Shown: positions 10,342 through 20,248 of the stretch, piece after piece
Layout: each line of letters begins with the position of its first letter
Position numbering within the stretch: the first letter of the stretch is position 1
Assembly (NCBI RefSeq): GCF_002022505.1
Contig: NZ_CP019781.1
Location: 372,001-436,000 of the forward strand
Length of the DNA: 64,000 bases
Source: Bartonella sp. WD16.2
Lineage (GTDB): Bacteria > Pseudomonadota > Alphaproteobacteria > Rhizobiales > Rhizobiaceae
Direction: 5' to 3'
Notes under the pieces: model-generated
Seen by the model: only the letters and a program-made list of their open reading frames with translations
Told to the model about the DNA's origin: nothing
Database searches by the model: none
Translations under genes and position numbers: made by a program

Positions 10342-11847
10342 ATGGTTAAACCAATCTTCCGTATGATATCGCCGGCAATAGGTCTTTCTACGGTTTTAGC
10401 AAGTACAATTTTTTTGAGTGGATCAAACTTTTGGATAACAGCAGCTCATGCAGATCCTGTATTTGTTCCATCAGTGCAGCAACAGGGGTTTGCAAATATT
10501 GTATCTCAAGTAAAACCTGCTGTTGTTTCAGTACAGGTGAAGAGTAATGCAAAAAAGGAAGAGTGGTTCTTTGATGGTTTTTTTAGTGCTCCAGGTATTG
10601 ATCAATTACCAGATCAACATCCTTTAAAAAAATTTTTCAAAGAATTTTATGATCGTAGTTGGCCTAACAATAAGCCTTCTCATCGTTCGCATAAACCCCG
10701 TCCTATAGCTTTTGGATCTGGTTTTTTTATTTCGTCTGATGGTTATATTGTGACTAATGATCACGTAATTTCTGATGGAACAAGCTATTCTGTTGTTCTT
10801 GATGATGGTACAGAACTTAATGCCAAACTTATTGGAACAGATTCTCGAACTGATTTGGCAGTGTTAAAAGTGGATGACAAACGAACATTCCCATATGTTG
10901 ATTTTGCTGATGATTCAAAGCTTTATGTTGGCGATTGGGTTGTTGCTGTTGGTAATCCATTTGGTCTTGGTGGAACTGTAACAGCAGGGATTGTTTCAGC
11001 ACGTGGACGTGATATCGGTGCTGGTATTTATGATGATTTTATTCAGATTGATGCTGCTGTTAATAGGGGGAATTCTGGTGGGCCAACTTTTAATCTTAAC
11101 GGGCAAGTTGTCGGGATTAATACAGCAATTTTTTCTCCCTCTGGTGGAAACGTTGGAATTGCATTTGCTATTCCTGCGACAACAGCAAAACAGGTTGTAA
11201 AGCAGCTTATTGAAAAAGGTTCAGTTCAACGTGGTTGGCTTGGTGTTCAGATTCAACCAGTGACCAAAGAAATTTCTGATTCAGTTGGTTTAAAAGAAGC
11301 CAAAGGTGCTTTAGTTACTGATCCGCTTAAAGGTCCTGCAGAAAAGGCTGGTATTAAAACAGGTGATGTAATTATTGCAGTAAATGGTGAAAAAGTTACT
11401 GATACGCGTGATCTAGCAAGGCGTATTGCACATATTAGACCAGGAGAAACAGCAGTCTTGAATGTTTGGAGATCTGGCAAAGAAGAAACAATTAAGGTTA
11501 AGCTTGATGCGATGCCAGAAAGTGAAAATAAGAGAGAGACTTCAAGGTCTTCAAGTAAGCAACAGAGTTCGAATGAAACGCTAGAAGATTACGGTTTGAT
11601 TGTAACTCCTTCTGATGATGGTCCAGGAATGGTTGTAAACGATGTGGATTCAGATTCAGAAGCAGCAGAGAAGGGAATTCGCCCTGGTGATGTGATTGTA
11701 ACGGTTAATAATAAACCAGTCAAAAAAGTATCTGATATTACTGATGCAATTAAGAATGCACAAAAGCTAGGACGAAATGCAATATTGTTGCAAGTACGTA
11801 CAAATGATCAAAATCGTTTTATTGCTCTTCAAATTGTTAAGAAATAA
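10342..11847 (+). CDS. degP: Periplasmic serine protease DegP/HtrA
   Basis: Envelope chaperone-protease that removes misfolded periplasmic proteins; HtrA is a known Bartonella antigen. The 501-residue protein has a signal peptide (cleavage near AAHADP, about residue 38), a trypsin-like domain with His141 (TNDHVIS), Asp171 (RTDLAVLKV) and Ser245 (NRGNSGGPT), and two PDZ domains (about 290-385 and 410-500). A Ser/Lys/Glu-rich linker separates the PDZ domains. SD AGGAG precedes the ATG. A strong hairpin follows, then a two-component gene pair. Confidence 0.96.
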   Translation: MVKPIFRMISPAIGLSTVLASTIFLSGSNFWITAAHADPVFVPSVQQQGFANIVSQVKPAVVSVQVKSNAKKEEWFFDGFFSAPGIDQLPDQHPLKKFFKEFYDRSWPNNKPSHRSHKPRPIAFGSGFFISSDGYIVTNDHVISDGTSYSVVLDDGTELNAKLIGTDSRTDLAVLKVDDKRTFPYVDFADDSKLYVGDWVVAVGNPFGLGGTVTAGIVSARGRDIGAGIYDDFIQIDAAVNRGNSGGPTFNLNGQVVGINTAIFSPSGGNVGIAFAIPATTAKQVVKQLIEKGSVQRGWLGVQIQPVTKEISDSVGLKEAKGALVTDPLKGPAEKAGIKTGDVIIAVNGEKVTDTRDLARRIAHIRPGETAVLNVWRSGKEETIKVKLDAMPESENKRETSRSSSKQQSSNETLEDYGLIVTPSDDGPGMVVNDVDSDSEAAEKGIRPGDVIVTVNNKPVKKVSDITDAIKNAQKLGRNAILLQVRTNDQNRFIALQIVKK

Positions 11848-11860
11848 CGTCTATTAATAG

Positions 11861-11891
11861 TGGGACAGAATTTTTATGAATTTCTGTCCCA
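11861..11891 (+). terminator. Hairpin after degP
   Basis: TGGGACAGAA (11861-11870) pairs perfectly with TTCTGTCCCA (11882-11891) over an 11-base loop, 13 bases after the degP stop. There is only a short T-rich tail, so it may be a partial terminator or an mRNA-stabilising stem that lowers expression of the downstream regulator genes relative to degP. Confidence 0.6.
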
Positions 11892-11925
11892 TAATCGTTT
11901 AATAAAATAATTGGAGAAGCGTTTT

Positions 11926-12612
11926 ATGAAGATACTTGTCATTGAAGATGATCGTGAGACAGGACGTTATCTTGAAAAAGCGTTTTTAGAAGTAGGGTAT
12001 ACGGCTGATATTGCTGGTGACGGGGATACTGGTTATTCTTTGGCTGAAACAGGCAATTATGACGTTATGGTTGTTGATCGGATGTTACCGCATCGTGATG
12101 GTCTGTCTATTGTTTCTGAATTACGTGCCAAAGGCAATGAAACGCCAGTTCTTATTCTTTCTGCTTTAGGGCAAGTTGATGATCGTGTAACGGGTTTACG
12201 TGCAGGGGGTGATGATTATCTGACAAAACCTTACGCATTTTCAGAACTTCTTGCACGTGTTGAAGTATTACAACGGCGAAAAAGTCCTAAAGAGGCAGAA
12301 ACTGTTTATTGCGTGGGTAATCTTGAGCTTGATCGGTTAGCGCATACAGTGAAACGTGGTGGAATAAATATCATATTACAACCACGTGAATTTCGTTTGC
12401 TTGAATATTTAATGCGGTATGCTGATCAGGTTGTTACACGCACTATGCTTTTGGAAAATGTTTGGGATTATCATTTCGATCCGCAAACGAATGTAATTGA
12501 TGTTCATATATCTCGCTTGAGGGCAAAAATTGAAAAAGACTTTGATATTCCACTTCTACATACGATACGTGGAGCTGGGTATATGCTAAAGGCACCAGAT
12601 AAAAAAACATGA
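11926..12612 (+). CDS. OmpR-family response regulator
   Basis: Receiver domain with EDD near the N-terminus, phospho-acceptor Asp51 (VMVVDRMLPHRDG) and Lys in LTKPYAF, then a winged-helix domain (about 130-225, ending IRGAGYMLK). I place the start at the ATG at 11926 (MKILVIEDD), 9 bases after a GGAG, rather than the TTG at 11911. The stop overlaps the kinase gene. Its place next to degP and glnE is shared with other rhizobia; an envelope-stress role is plausible but inferred. Confidence 0.9.
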   Translation: MKILVIEDDRETGRYLEKAFLEVGYTADIAGDGDTGYSLAETGNYDVMVVDRMLPHRDGLSIVSELRAKGNETPVLILSALGQVDDRVTGLRAGGDDYLTKPYAFSELLARVEVLQRRKSPKEAETVYCVGNLELDRLAHTVKRGGINIILQPREFRLLEYLMRYADQVVTRTMLLENVWDYHFDPQTNVIDVHISRLRAKIEKDFDIPLLHTIRGAGYMLKAPDKKT

Positions 12613-13991
12613 ACCGTTTAATCAATATAATGCGCACAACTGCTTTAAGACTTTCTGCGCTTTATATTTTACTGTTTAGTTTGGTTGCAGCTGGTCTTTC
12701 TATTTATATGACAGCATTTGCTGTTTCATTGTTAACAGATCAAACTGAACAAGCTTTACGTGAAGAATTAAGGAATATTGAAAGCGCTTATAATTATGGC
12801 GGGTTGTCTTTATTAATGCGTACTATTGATTATCGTTCGCGACAACCAGGGGCTTTTCTTTATCTTGTCACTGATCCTGTGGGGCGTATTTTAACAGGAA
12901 ATGTTGCGCGTATTGAACCTGGTTTGCTTAAATATAATGGCTTTCTTTCGGATTCTTTTTTATATTCACGTTTTGGAGAACATGGCAAAACAAGTGAGCA
13001 TCGTGCTTTAGCAGTTGTTGTTGATTTGCCAAACGCTATGAAACTTCTTGTTGGACGAGATTTAGATGAACCAGAACGTTTTGCAAAGGTTATTCGTAAA
13101 GCTGTGATGATTGCTCTTATAGCGATGGTTGGAGGGGCTTTACTAATATGGTTTTTTGTTGGCAGACGGGCGTTACAGAGGATTGATCGTGTCACAGCTG
13201 CATCACAACATTTGATGGATGGTAATTTTAGTGAGCGCTTACCTGTTTCTCAAGCAGGTGATGAGTTTGATCGGTTATCAGCTAATCTCAATGTTATGTT
13301 AGATCGTATTGAAGAATTAAATATTGGTTTACGTCAGGTATCAGATAATATTGCTCATGATCTTAAGACGCCGCTAACACGCCTTAGAAATCGTGCTGAA
13401 GAAGCGCTGTCAGGACAAAAAACAGAGCTTGAATATCGGCAAGCGCTGGATGATGTTATTGCTGAATCAGATCAGCTTATTCGTACTTTTAATGCCATTT
13501 TGATGATTTCACGCATTGAAGCCAGCAGTTCGATTGCACATCTTGAGCCAATGAATGTGAAGCTAATTCTTGAAGATGCGGTTGAACTTTATGAACCTTT
13601 TGCTGAAGAAGCGGGTATTTTGCTTCGATTAGGGCATGTCTTTGATAAAGAGCTTAGGCTCAATCGTGAGCTTATTGCACAATCGATTTTTAATCTCATT
13701 GATAATGCAATCAAATATGCACCTAGTGGTGAAAAAAATACAGAAATTTCTTTGTCAATGGAATACCGTGGCGAATGTTTGCTAGTTGTGGTTAGTGATA
13801 ATGGTCCGGGAATTGCAGAAGATAAGCGTGAAAAAGTAACAGAACGGTTTGTTCGTCTTGAAAAAAGCCGCACACAGCCTGGTTGTGGTATTGGTTTAAG
13901 TATAGCAAAAGCTGTTATGAAATTTCATGGGGGAGAGCTGTTACTTGAAGATGCAAACCCAGGGCTTAGAGCTGTTTTGATGTTTCCTTAA
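12609..13991 (+). CDS. Sensor histidine kinase, partner of the preceding regulator
   Basis: A 460-residue membrane kinase with helices near residues 12-38 and 160-182, a periplasmic loop between them, a HAMP linker (about 183-237), a HisKA domain with His250 in NIAHDLKTPLTRLRNR, and an ATPase with NLIDNAIKYAP, VSDNGPGI and GCGIGLSIAKAV (Cys in place of the usual Ser/Thr in the G2 loop). It is translationally coupled to the regulator gene. The signal is unknown. Confidence 0.9.
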   Translation: MNRLINIMRTTALRLSALYILLFSLVAAGLSIYMTAFAVSLLTDQTEQALREELRNIESAYNYGGLSLLMRTIDYRSRQPGAFLYLVTDPVGRILTGNVARIEPGLLKYNGFLSDSFLYSRFGEHGKTSEHRALAVVVDLPNAMKLLVGRDLDEPERFAKVIRKAVMIALIAMVGGALLIWFFVGRRALQRIDRVTAASQHLMDGNFSERLPVSQAGDEFDRLSANLNVMLDRIEELNIGLRQVSDNIAHDLKTPLTRLRNRAEEALSGQKTELEYRQALDDVIAESDQLIRTFNAILMISRIEASSSIAHLEPMNVKLILEDAVELYEPFAEEAGILLRLGHVFDKELRLNRELIAQSIFNLIDNAIKYAPSGEKNTEISLSMEYRGECLLVVVSDNGPGIAEDKREKVTERFVRLEKSRTQPGCGIGLSIAKAVMKFHGGELLLEDANPGLRAVLMFP

Positions 13992-14098
13992 TATTTGTTT
14001 ATTTCATCATCTTATTTGATGTGTTTAAGATTGTTTTTTTAAGTCTATAATGTGAATTAATAAAACAAAATTCAAAATGCTTTCTCAAAGAAATGTAG

Positions 14099-17023
14099 AT
14101 GAAAAAAGCTTTTTTAAAAACACAGCTTCTCTCTTTACGTCCACTTGATGAAAGTGGTTCTCAATGGTTGAAGGATATTACAGAACAAGCAAGAAAAGAA
14201 AATTTAGAATCATTGGTTTCCTATATTACAGTTGGGGGAGAGCAGGTTGATTTCATTAGTGCAGTTATGACTTTATCTCCTTTTTTGCGTGGAGTTTTGA
14301 TTGCCAATCCATCTTATCTTAATTCCTTGTTGGACATTGATATAGAAACAAGGCTTAGCGAAATTATAGAAGATATTGCAGCTATCGATAGAGTTGAAGG
14401 TATTCATGAAGCTTCATTAATGGCTGCTTTAAGACGCAAGAAAAAAGAAGCACATGTTCTTATCGCTTTAGCTGATTTAAGTGGTATTTTTACTTGCGCA
14501 GTATCATGTGCGTGGTTAACCCGCTTAGGTGAAGCGGTTTTAGGGGCAGCTTTACGTTTTCTTTTGAGAGAAGCACATGATCATGGAAAGATTAGTTTGC
14601 TTAATCGTAACAATCCAGAACAAAATTGTGGCTTGATCATTTTAGGTATGGGAAAGTTTGGTGCAGGAGAACTTAATTATTCTTCTGATATAGATCTTAT
14701 TATTTTTATTGATGACATGTTGCCTCATATTGGTGATTTTTATGAAAGTGTCGATGTATTCTCTAAAATAATACGTCGATTAATTCATATCATTCAAGCC
14801 CGTACTGCTGATGGATATGTTTTTCGGCTTGATTTACGACTTCGTCCCGATCCGGGTTCAACGCCTTTAGCATTACCGGTAAGAGCAGCTTTGCGTTATT
14901 ATGAAGGGCGTGGACAAAATTGGGAACGTGCAGCTATGATTAAAGCACGTCCAGTGGCAGGTGATATTATTGCAGGTTTTAATGTACTTAAAGATCTTTC
15001 ACCTTATATATGGCGAAAATATTTAGACTATGCTGCTATTGCTGATATTCATTCTATCAAACGTCAAATCCATGCGTATAAAAATTATGGTCAAATTGCT
15101 GCTTTTGGCCATAATATAAAATTGGGAAGAGGTGGTATTCGTGAAATTGAATTTTTTGTTCAGACACAACAGTTAATTGCAGGTGGACGCTTTCCTCAAT
15201 TGCGAGGACGTGAGACAGTTGCAATGTTGAAAGAACTTTATAATCTTGGTTGGATTGGTAAGGAAACCAGAGATAGTCTTATAAAAAGTTATGTTTTTTT
15301 ACGTAATGTTGAACACCGTATTCAAATGCTTGCAGATGAACAGACGCATATTTTGCCAGAGAATATTTCTCAATTCACTAGCGTTGCATATTTGATGGGG
15401 TATAAAAAGAAAGACTGCTTTATTAGCGATTTATTAGAAACACTTAAAATAGTTGAAAAACATTATGCAGCGCTATTTGAGCATGAGCAAGAACTTGGCT
15501 TGGAAATTGGCAATTTAGTTTTTACAGGTGAAGAAGATGATCCCGAAACACTTATCACATTAAGTCGTTTAGGTTTTGAAAGGGCTAGTGATATTTGTCG
15601 TATTATGCGCACGCTGCATTGTGGGCGTTATAAAGCCACTCAATCTGCTGAAGCACGTGAAAGGCTAACGGAACTTACACCAGCACTTTTGAAAGCTTTC
15701 GGTGCTACTAAGAGAGCTGATCAGGCGATGTTGCGTTTTGATAGTTTTTTGCAAGGTTTACCTTCAGGGGTTCAACTTTTTAGCTTATTGCAGTCTAATC
15801 CATCTCTTTTAAATATGTTGGTACGTATTATGGGAGCAGCTCCGCGCCTTGCGGAAATTATTACACGTAAACCACATGTTTTTGATGGAATGCTAGATCC
15901 AACAATTTTTTCAGAATTGCTGACAAAAGCTTATCTAGAAAATCAAATTGATTATTTCCTTGAGGGTGTAACTGCTTATGAAGATATTCTGGATCGTTTA
16001 AGAATTTTTGCAGATGAACAACGCTTTTTGATTGGTATCCGACTTTTGAACGGTACAATTACAGGAGATAAAGCAGGTTTTGCTTTTACTATACTTGCAG
16101 ATCTTATAATTGCAAAAACAATTGCTGTTGTTCAAGAAGAATTTTCTCGTTGTCATGGCCATGTTAAAGGAGGACGTATTGGCATATTAGGTATGGGTAA
16201 ACTTGGAAGCTGTGAATTAACTGCAGGCTCAGATGTTGATCTTATTGTGCTTTATGATCATGATGAGGATGTAGAAAAATCTGATGGAGAAAAGCCTCTT
16301 TATATCTCCCAATATTATACTCGTCTAACACAACGTTTTGTTTCCGCTTTATCTTCTTCTACAAGTCAAGGTGTTCTTTATGCGGTTGATTTACGATTGC
16401 GACCATTGGGCAGTAAAGGGCCTGTTGCTGTTTTTTTTGAAGTTTTTACAAAATATCAGCGTAAGGAAGCATGGATATGGGAACATCTTGCTTTAACACG
16501 AGCGCGGGGTATAGCTGGCGATGCTGATTTTTTGCAAAAGTTAGAAAATGAGGTTCGTACAATTATTGCACTTCCTCGTGATAAAAAAATGATCACAAAA
16601 GAAGTACGTGAAATGCGTGCTTTAATTGAGCAAAAAAAACCACCGAAAAATCAATGGGATTTAAAAACTATACCTGGTGGAATTATGGATCTTGAATTTA
16701 TTGCTCAATTTGCTCTTATAACTCATATGATTGAATTCGAGATTGGAATGACGACTGCTGATATTCTTTCTCATTTGCCGAAAAGTTTTCTTGATCAATC
16801 ACTTATTTCTGAATTACATTACGCTTATTGCCTTTATACAAATTTGAGTCAAATTATACGCCTTTGCTTAAATGATTATCTTAATCCTGACGATATGCCA
16901 CCTGGACTAGGCGATCTCTTGTTGCATAGCGTTGGTGAGCCTGATTTACTACGTGTCGAGAAACTGATTGAAGAAACAGGGCAATTGGTACGTTCAATTT
17001 TTACACAGGTGTTAAAAGATTAA
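14099..17023 (+). CDS. glnE: Glutamine synthetase adenylyltransferase/deadenylase GlnE
   Basis: Bifunctional enzyme that adds AMP to glutamine synthetase and removes it according to nitrogen status. Length is 974 residues, normal for the family. Both nucleotidyltransferase halves keep their acidic motifs: GMGKFGAGELNYSSDIDLII near residue 185 and GMGKLGSCELTAGSDVDLIV near 700. The first (N-terminal) is normally the deadenylase and the second the adenylase. It is separated by 107 bases from the kinase gene and has its usual rhizobial neighbours. Confidence 0.96.
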   Translation: MKKAFLKTQLLSLRPLDESGSQWLKDITEQARKENLESLVSYITVGGEQVDFISAVMTLSPFLRGVLIANPSYLNSLLDIDIETRLSEIIEDIAAIDRVEGIHEASLMAALRRKKKEAHVLIALADLSGIFTCAVSCAWLTRLGEAVLGAALRFLLREAHDHGKISLLNRNNPEQNCGLIILGMGKFGAGELNYSSDIDLIIFIDDMLPHIGDFYESVDVFSKIIRRLIHIIQARTADGYVFRLDLRLRPDPGSTPLALPVRAALRYYEGRGQNWERAAMIKARPVAGDIIAGFNVLKDLSPYIWRKYLDYAAIADIHSIKRQIHAYKNYGQIAAFGHNIKLGRGGIREIEFFVQTQQLIAGGRFPQLRGRETVAMLKELYNLGWIGKETRDSLIKSYVFLRNVEHRIQMLADEQTHILPENISQFTSVAYLMGYKKKDCFISDLLETLKIVEKHYAALFEHEQELGLEIGNLVFTGEEDDPETLITLSRLGFERASDICRIMRTLHCGRYKATQSAEARERLTELTPALLKAFGATKRADQAMLRFDSFLQGLPSGVQLFSLLQSNPSLLNMLVRIMGAAPRLAEIITRKPHVFDGMLDPTIFSELLTKAYLENQIDYFLEGVTAYEDILDRLRIFADEQRFLIGIRLLNGTITGDKAGFAFTILADLIIAKTIAVVQEEFSRCHGHVKGGRIGILGMGKLGSCELTAGSDVDLIVLYDHDEDVEKSDGEKPLYISQYYTRLTQRFVSALSSSTSQGVLYAVDLRLRPLGSKGPVAVFFEVFTKYQRKEAWIWEHLALTRARGIAGDADFLQKLENEVRTIIALPRDKKMITKEVREMRALIEQKKPPKNQWDLKTIPGGIMDLEFIAQFALITHMIEFEIGMTTADILSHLPKSFLDQSLISELHYAYCLYTNLSQIIRLCLNDYLNPDDMPPGLGDLLLHSVGEPDLLRVEKLIEETGQLVRSIFTQVLKD

Positions 17024-17102
17024 ACACGCTTTATCATAAAATTTCCATTGTGTCAGAAGATTAAATTATATAAAGTGTTAGCTAAATTCTCAAAAGGCAT
17101 TT

Positions 17103-17645
17103 ATGATAGAGCTTAAAAACAAGAATTCGCAAGATGCGGTGGTTGTTATCTTGAAAGAGACATCAATAGGGGTACTCTTAATTGCAAAATCTCGCAAAGG
17201 TATTTGTAATATAGCTTTAGGCGATACTGCTGCGCAGTTATTACAGGAATTGAAAATGTGCTTTACCAATGTGCAATCCAATATTGATGATAATATATTA
17301 AATAGAGAAATTGCGCATATTATAGCAATGGTGGAAACTCCTAAATTGGTAGAACGTCACGATCTACAATTAGATATTAAAGGTACAGCTTTTCAACAAA
17401 AAGTATGGAGTGCATTATTTGAAGTGCGATGTGGGGAAACAATTTCTTATAAAGAATTAGCACAGCATATCGGCATGCCGAAGGCTGTTCGTGCGGTTGC
17501 AAATGCGTGTGCACATAATAAGTTGGCATTAGCCATTCCTTGCCATCGTGTGATATATAAAAATGGTGCTATTGCAGGTTATCGTTGGGGTATTCAACGA
17601 AAACAAACTTTACTTCATCGAGAACAGCAAGAACGTTTTGTTTAA
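17103..17645 (+). CDS. ogt: Methylated-DNA--protein-cysteine methyltransferase
   Basis: Suicide repair protein that takes the alkyl group from O6-alkylguanine. The 180-residue sequence has the Ogt/Ada C-terminal fold: FQQKVWSALFEVRCGETISYKELA (helix-turn region, seen from about residue 96) and the active-site motif IPCHRVI with the acceptor cysteine, followed by GAIAGYRWG. The Ada regulatory N-terminus is absent. It converges with the pleC-like gene, with only 5 bases between the two stops. Confidence 0.9.
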   Translation: MIELKNKNSQDAVVVILKETSIGVLLIAKSRKGICNIALGDTAAQLLQELKMCFTNVQSNIDDNILNREIAHIIAMVETPKLVERHDLQLDIKGTAFQQKVWSALFEVRCGETISYKELAQHIGMPKAVRAVANACAHNKLALAIPCHRVIYKNGAIAGYRWGIQRKQTLLHREQQERFV

Positions 17646-17650
17646 AGATT

Positions 17651-19969
17651 TTAATTTTGTTGAATTGGCATTGTAATAGTTACAGTTGTACCTTTTTCTT
17701 CTTCAGAAGTGATTTCAAGTTTTCCTTTGTGTAGTTTAACGAGAGAACGGGAAATAGCTAGCCCAAGGCCTGAGCCGGTATGAGTTTTAGTAAATTGATT
17801 TTCAACTTGTTCAAAGGGTTGCCCAAGTTTTTTAATTGCTGCTGGAGGAATACCGACTCCTGTATCTTTTATTTTAAAGATAAGGTTATTTTCTTTCTGA
17901 AAGGCACAAACATCAATATTGCCACCAGAAGGCGTAAACTTAACAGCATTAGAAATGAGATTAAGGAAAATCTGTCTTATGGCACGGCAATCAACTTCAG
18001 CATGAAGCTCTGGTGCAATATTCTCTGTAACGGAAACCTTTTTTTCTTGTGCTTGTGGGGTAAGTGTTCGAACTGCTTCACTGATAATTGGTCCAAGATC
18101 AATATTTTTACAATCAAGAGTAAATCTTCCCGCTTCGATTTTTGACATATCAAGGATATCATTGATGAGAGTTAGAAGATGAGTTCCTGAATTGTGGATA
18201 TCACGCATATATTCTTTGTAGCGCTGTGAGCCAAGAGGGCCAAAGGTGGATTGCAACATGATATCTGAAAAACCAAGAATAGCGTTAAGAGGGGTGCGTA
18301 ATTCATGGGATATATTGGCTAAAAATTCTGATTTAGCTTTATTAGCACTTTCAGCTCGTTCTTTTTCTGCTTGCAGACTTTTGTTAAGTTTTTCAACCTC
18401 TGTTGCACGTTGCTGGGCATTTCCTCGTGCACGCTTGAGTTCTTGAATGAAGGAAAAAAGACTCTTTTCGCTGTTTTTAAATTTTTCTTGTTGTTGTTTA
18501 AGTTCGGAAATATCAGTGCCAGTGCAAACAAGCCCTCCGTCTTGTGTACGTCGTTCATTAATTTTGAGCCAGAACCCATCTGCAGTTTGACGAATACTGG
18601 TTAGGTTACCAGCTCCATCTTCTTTAAGGAGATATTCACTAATAGCAGGACGTGCCATAGCTTCGACAGTTGCACGTTGAATACCTGATTGCAACATTTG
18701 TTTGGGGATAGCTGCATATTCGCAAAATTTGCTATTGGACATAACTAAACGTCCTTCAGAGTCCCATAATACAAAAGATTCTGAAATATTTTCAATAGCA
18801 TCGCGAATACGAAGATCAGCTTGTGCTGTTTGTTCAGCCAGTTGACGTTGTTCGCTAATATCAAAGGAAATGCCAACTAAATGAGGCTCTTCTCCTTCGG
18901 TAACTTCGGCACGAAAGCGCATCCATATATAATGACCATCAGCATGACGCATGGGAATATTAATATCGATGTGTTTTTTTTCACCATTCATTAATTTCTG
19001 AGCGAGATCAAAAAAATTAGTATCAGTTGGGTTGATAATGGCAGTAATTTGAGAAATCGACAGCAATGCATCTTGAGGCACATAACCAAGCATTTCGTAC
19101 ATAGCTCGTGACCAATATACTCGCCCGCTTGCCATATTCCAATCCCACAACCCACAACGTCCACGCATCATTGCCATATCAATACGGTTTTGATTTTTTT
19201 CTGAAACAAGATCCATATTATGTGTGCGTAAAACTTGGTTGTAATACGCATAAAGAAGAGCCAGTATAATACCGGTAGTTCCTATGAATAAGGTCATATT
19301 TAATGAAAAGATTTTACGCCATTCCATATAGATATCGTGCGTTTTCTCACTTATAAATACGCTATATTGGCTGTTTTTTGTTTGGCTGAGTAAAGCTAGT
19401 GCAGGTTCTGTTCCTATTTTGATTTGTGTAGCACCAGTGTGCTGTCTAAGAGACTCTAAAGCGGTATTTTCAGAGATGAAATTTTTTAAAGGTTTTCCTA
19501 AGATTATCTCTAAACTAGATGAAGCTAAAACGGTTTCATTTTGATCGACTATAGCGATTATAGTATTGGTATTGGCAAGGTTTTGGTTACGCAGATCGAC
19601 AAGAACATCTTCTAAATGACTATAGGAAAGACCAGTAGCTTTTCCTTGTTTAGTAATGGTAGATAAGTCACGATCAATCGTATTTATGATGTGAGCAGCT
19701 AATAGATTCATTGTAGAGCGCGTATCTTTATCAATTGTATGGCGTAAATCATAAATTGAAACAAAGCGGACTGTTGCTAACACAATGAGGAAAAGAATGA
19801 TGATGAATGGGATAGACCGACGTAGCCAAGGTTCAATCGATAAAAGTTTTTTATAAATTGAACCAGAAAGCAAATCAATATACGCTTCCTGTGCCTTGCG
19901 ATTTTGAACGCTCGGTTTTGAATCGGAATATATTCCTGTGGGCGCATTATATACGTCCAATTTCTCCAT
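17651..19969 (-). CDS. pleC: PleC-like multi-PAS sensor histidine kinase
   Basis: A 772-residue kinase with two membrane helices (about 52-70 and 220-242) around an extracytoplasmic domain, two PAS domains (about 255-375 and 385-490), a short coiled coil, then HisKA with His555 in NISHELRTPLNAILGFSDIM and an ATPase (NLISNAVKFTP, KDTGVGIPP, GSGLGLAIS). The HELRTPLNAI-GFS pattern is that of the PleC/DivJ/PdhS kinases that act on DivK in alphaproteobacterial cell-cycle control. As I recall, pleC of Sinorhizobium sits in a similar neighbourhood. The symbol is therefore probable rather than certain. Confidence 0.7.
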   Translation of the reverse strand: MEKLDVYNAPTGIYSDSKPSVQNRKAQEAYIDLLSGSIYKKLLSIEPWLRRSIPFIIILFLIVLATVRFVSIYDLRHTIDKDTRSTMNLLAAHIINTIDRDLSTITKQGKATGLSYSHLEDVLVDLRNQNLANTNTIIAIVDQNETVLASSSLEIILGKPLKNFISENTALESLRQHTGATQIKIGTEPALALLSQTKNSQYSVFISEKTHDIYMEWRKIFSLNMTLFIGTTGIILALLYAYYNQVLRTHNMDLVSEKNQNRIDMAMMRGRCGLWDWNMASGRVYWSRAMYEMLGYVPQDALLSISQITAIINPTDTNFFDLAQKLMNGEKKHIDINIPMRHADGHYIWMRFRAEVTEGEEPHLVGISFDISEQRQLAEQTAQADLRIRDAIENISESFVLWDSEGRLVMSNSKFCEYAAIPKQMLQSGIQRATVEAMARPAISEYLLKEDGAGNLTSIRQTADGFWLKINERRTQDGGLVCTGTDISELKQQQEKFKNSEKSLFSFIQELKRARGNAQQRATEVEKLNKSLQAEKERAESANKAKSEFLANISHELRTPLNAILGFSDIMLQSTFGPLGSQRYKEYMRDIHNSGTHLLTLINDILDMSKIEAGRFTLDCKNIDLGPIISEAVRTLTPQAQEKKVSVTENIAPELHAEVDCRAIRQIFLNLISNAVKFTPSGGNIDVCAFQKENNLIFKIKDTGVGIPPAAIKKLGQPFEQVENQFTKTHTGSGLGLAISRSLVKLHKGKLEITSEEEKGTTVTITMPIQQN

Positions 19970-20119
19970 TTCTGGTTCCTCTAATCATGAATAATATGAC
20001 TGGAAAACTATTTCTGTACTCATAACAAATCAGTAGATACAGTGAATCAAAACAGGAGTCTTCTGTCTAGTCTTTTTTTTAGGAGAAAGTAATTTTACTG
20101 CTATAAACGTAAATTATTG

Positions 20120-20177
20120 GATATTGAAAACGCTTTAATATCGCTCATAAACAAGCGTACACGACTTGTTTATGAGC
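20120..20177. repeat. Two adjacent hairpins between pepN and pleC
   Basis: A perfect 13-base stem (GCTCATAAACAAG at 20143-20155, CTTGTTTATGAGC at 20165-20177) with a 9-base loop sits next to a smaller 6-base stem (GATATT 20120-20125, AATATC 20137-20142). On the minus strand it lies between the pepN stop and the pleC start. No clean T-run follows, so it could be a terminator of imperfect form, an mRNA-processing element or part of a small RNA. Confidence 0.6.
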
Positions 20178-20248
20178 TTACCGTTATTGAATAGATGTTT
20201 CTGATTTATCTTTAAAATATCTTATAATATGTTGACTATAAATATTTT

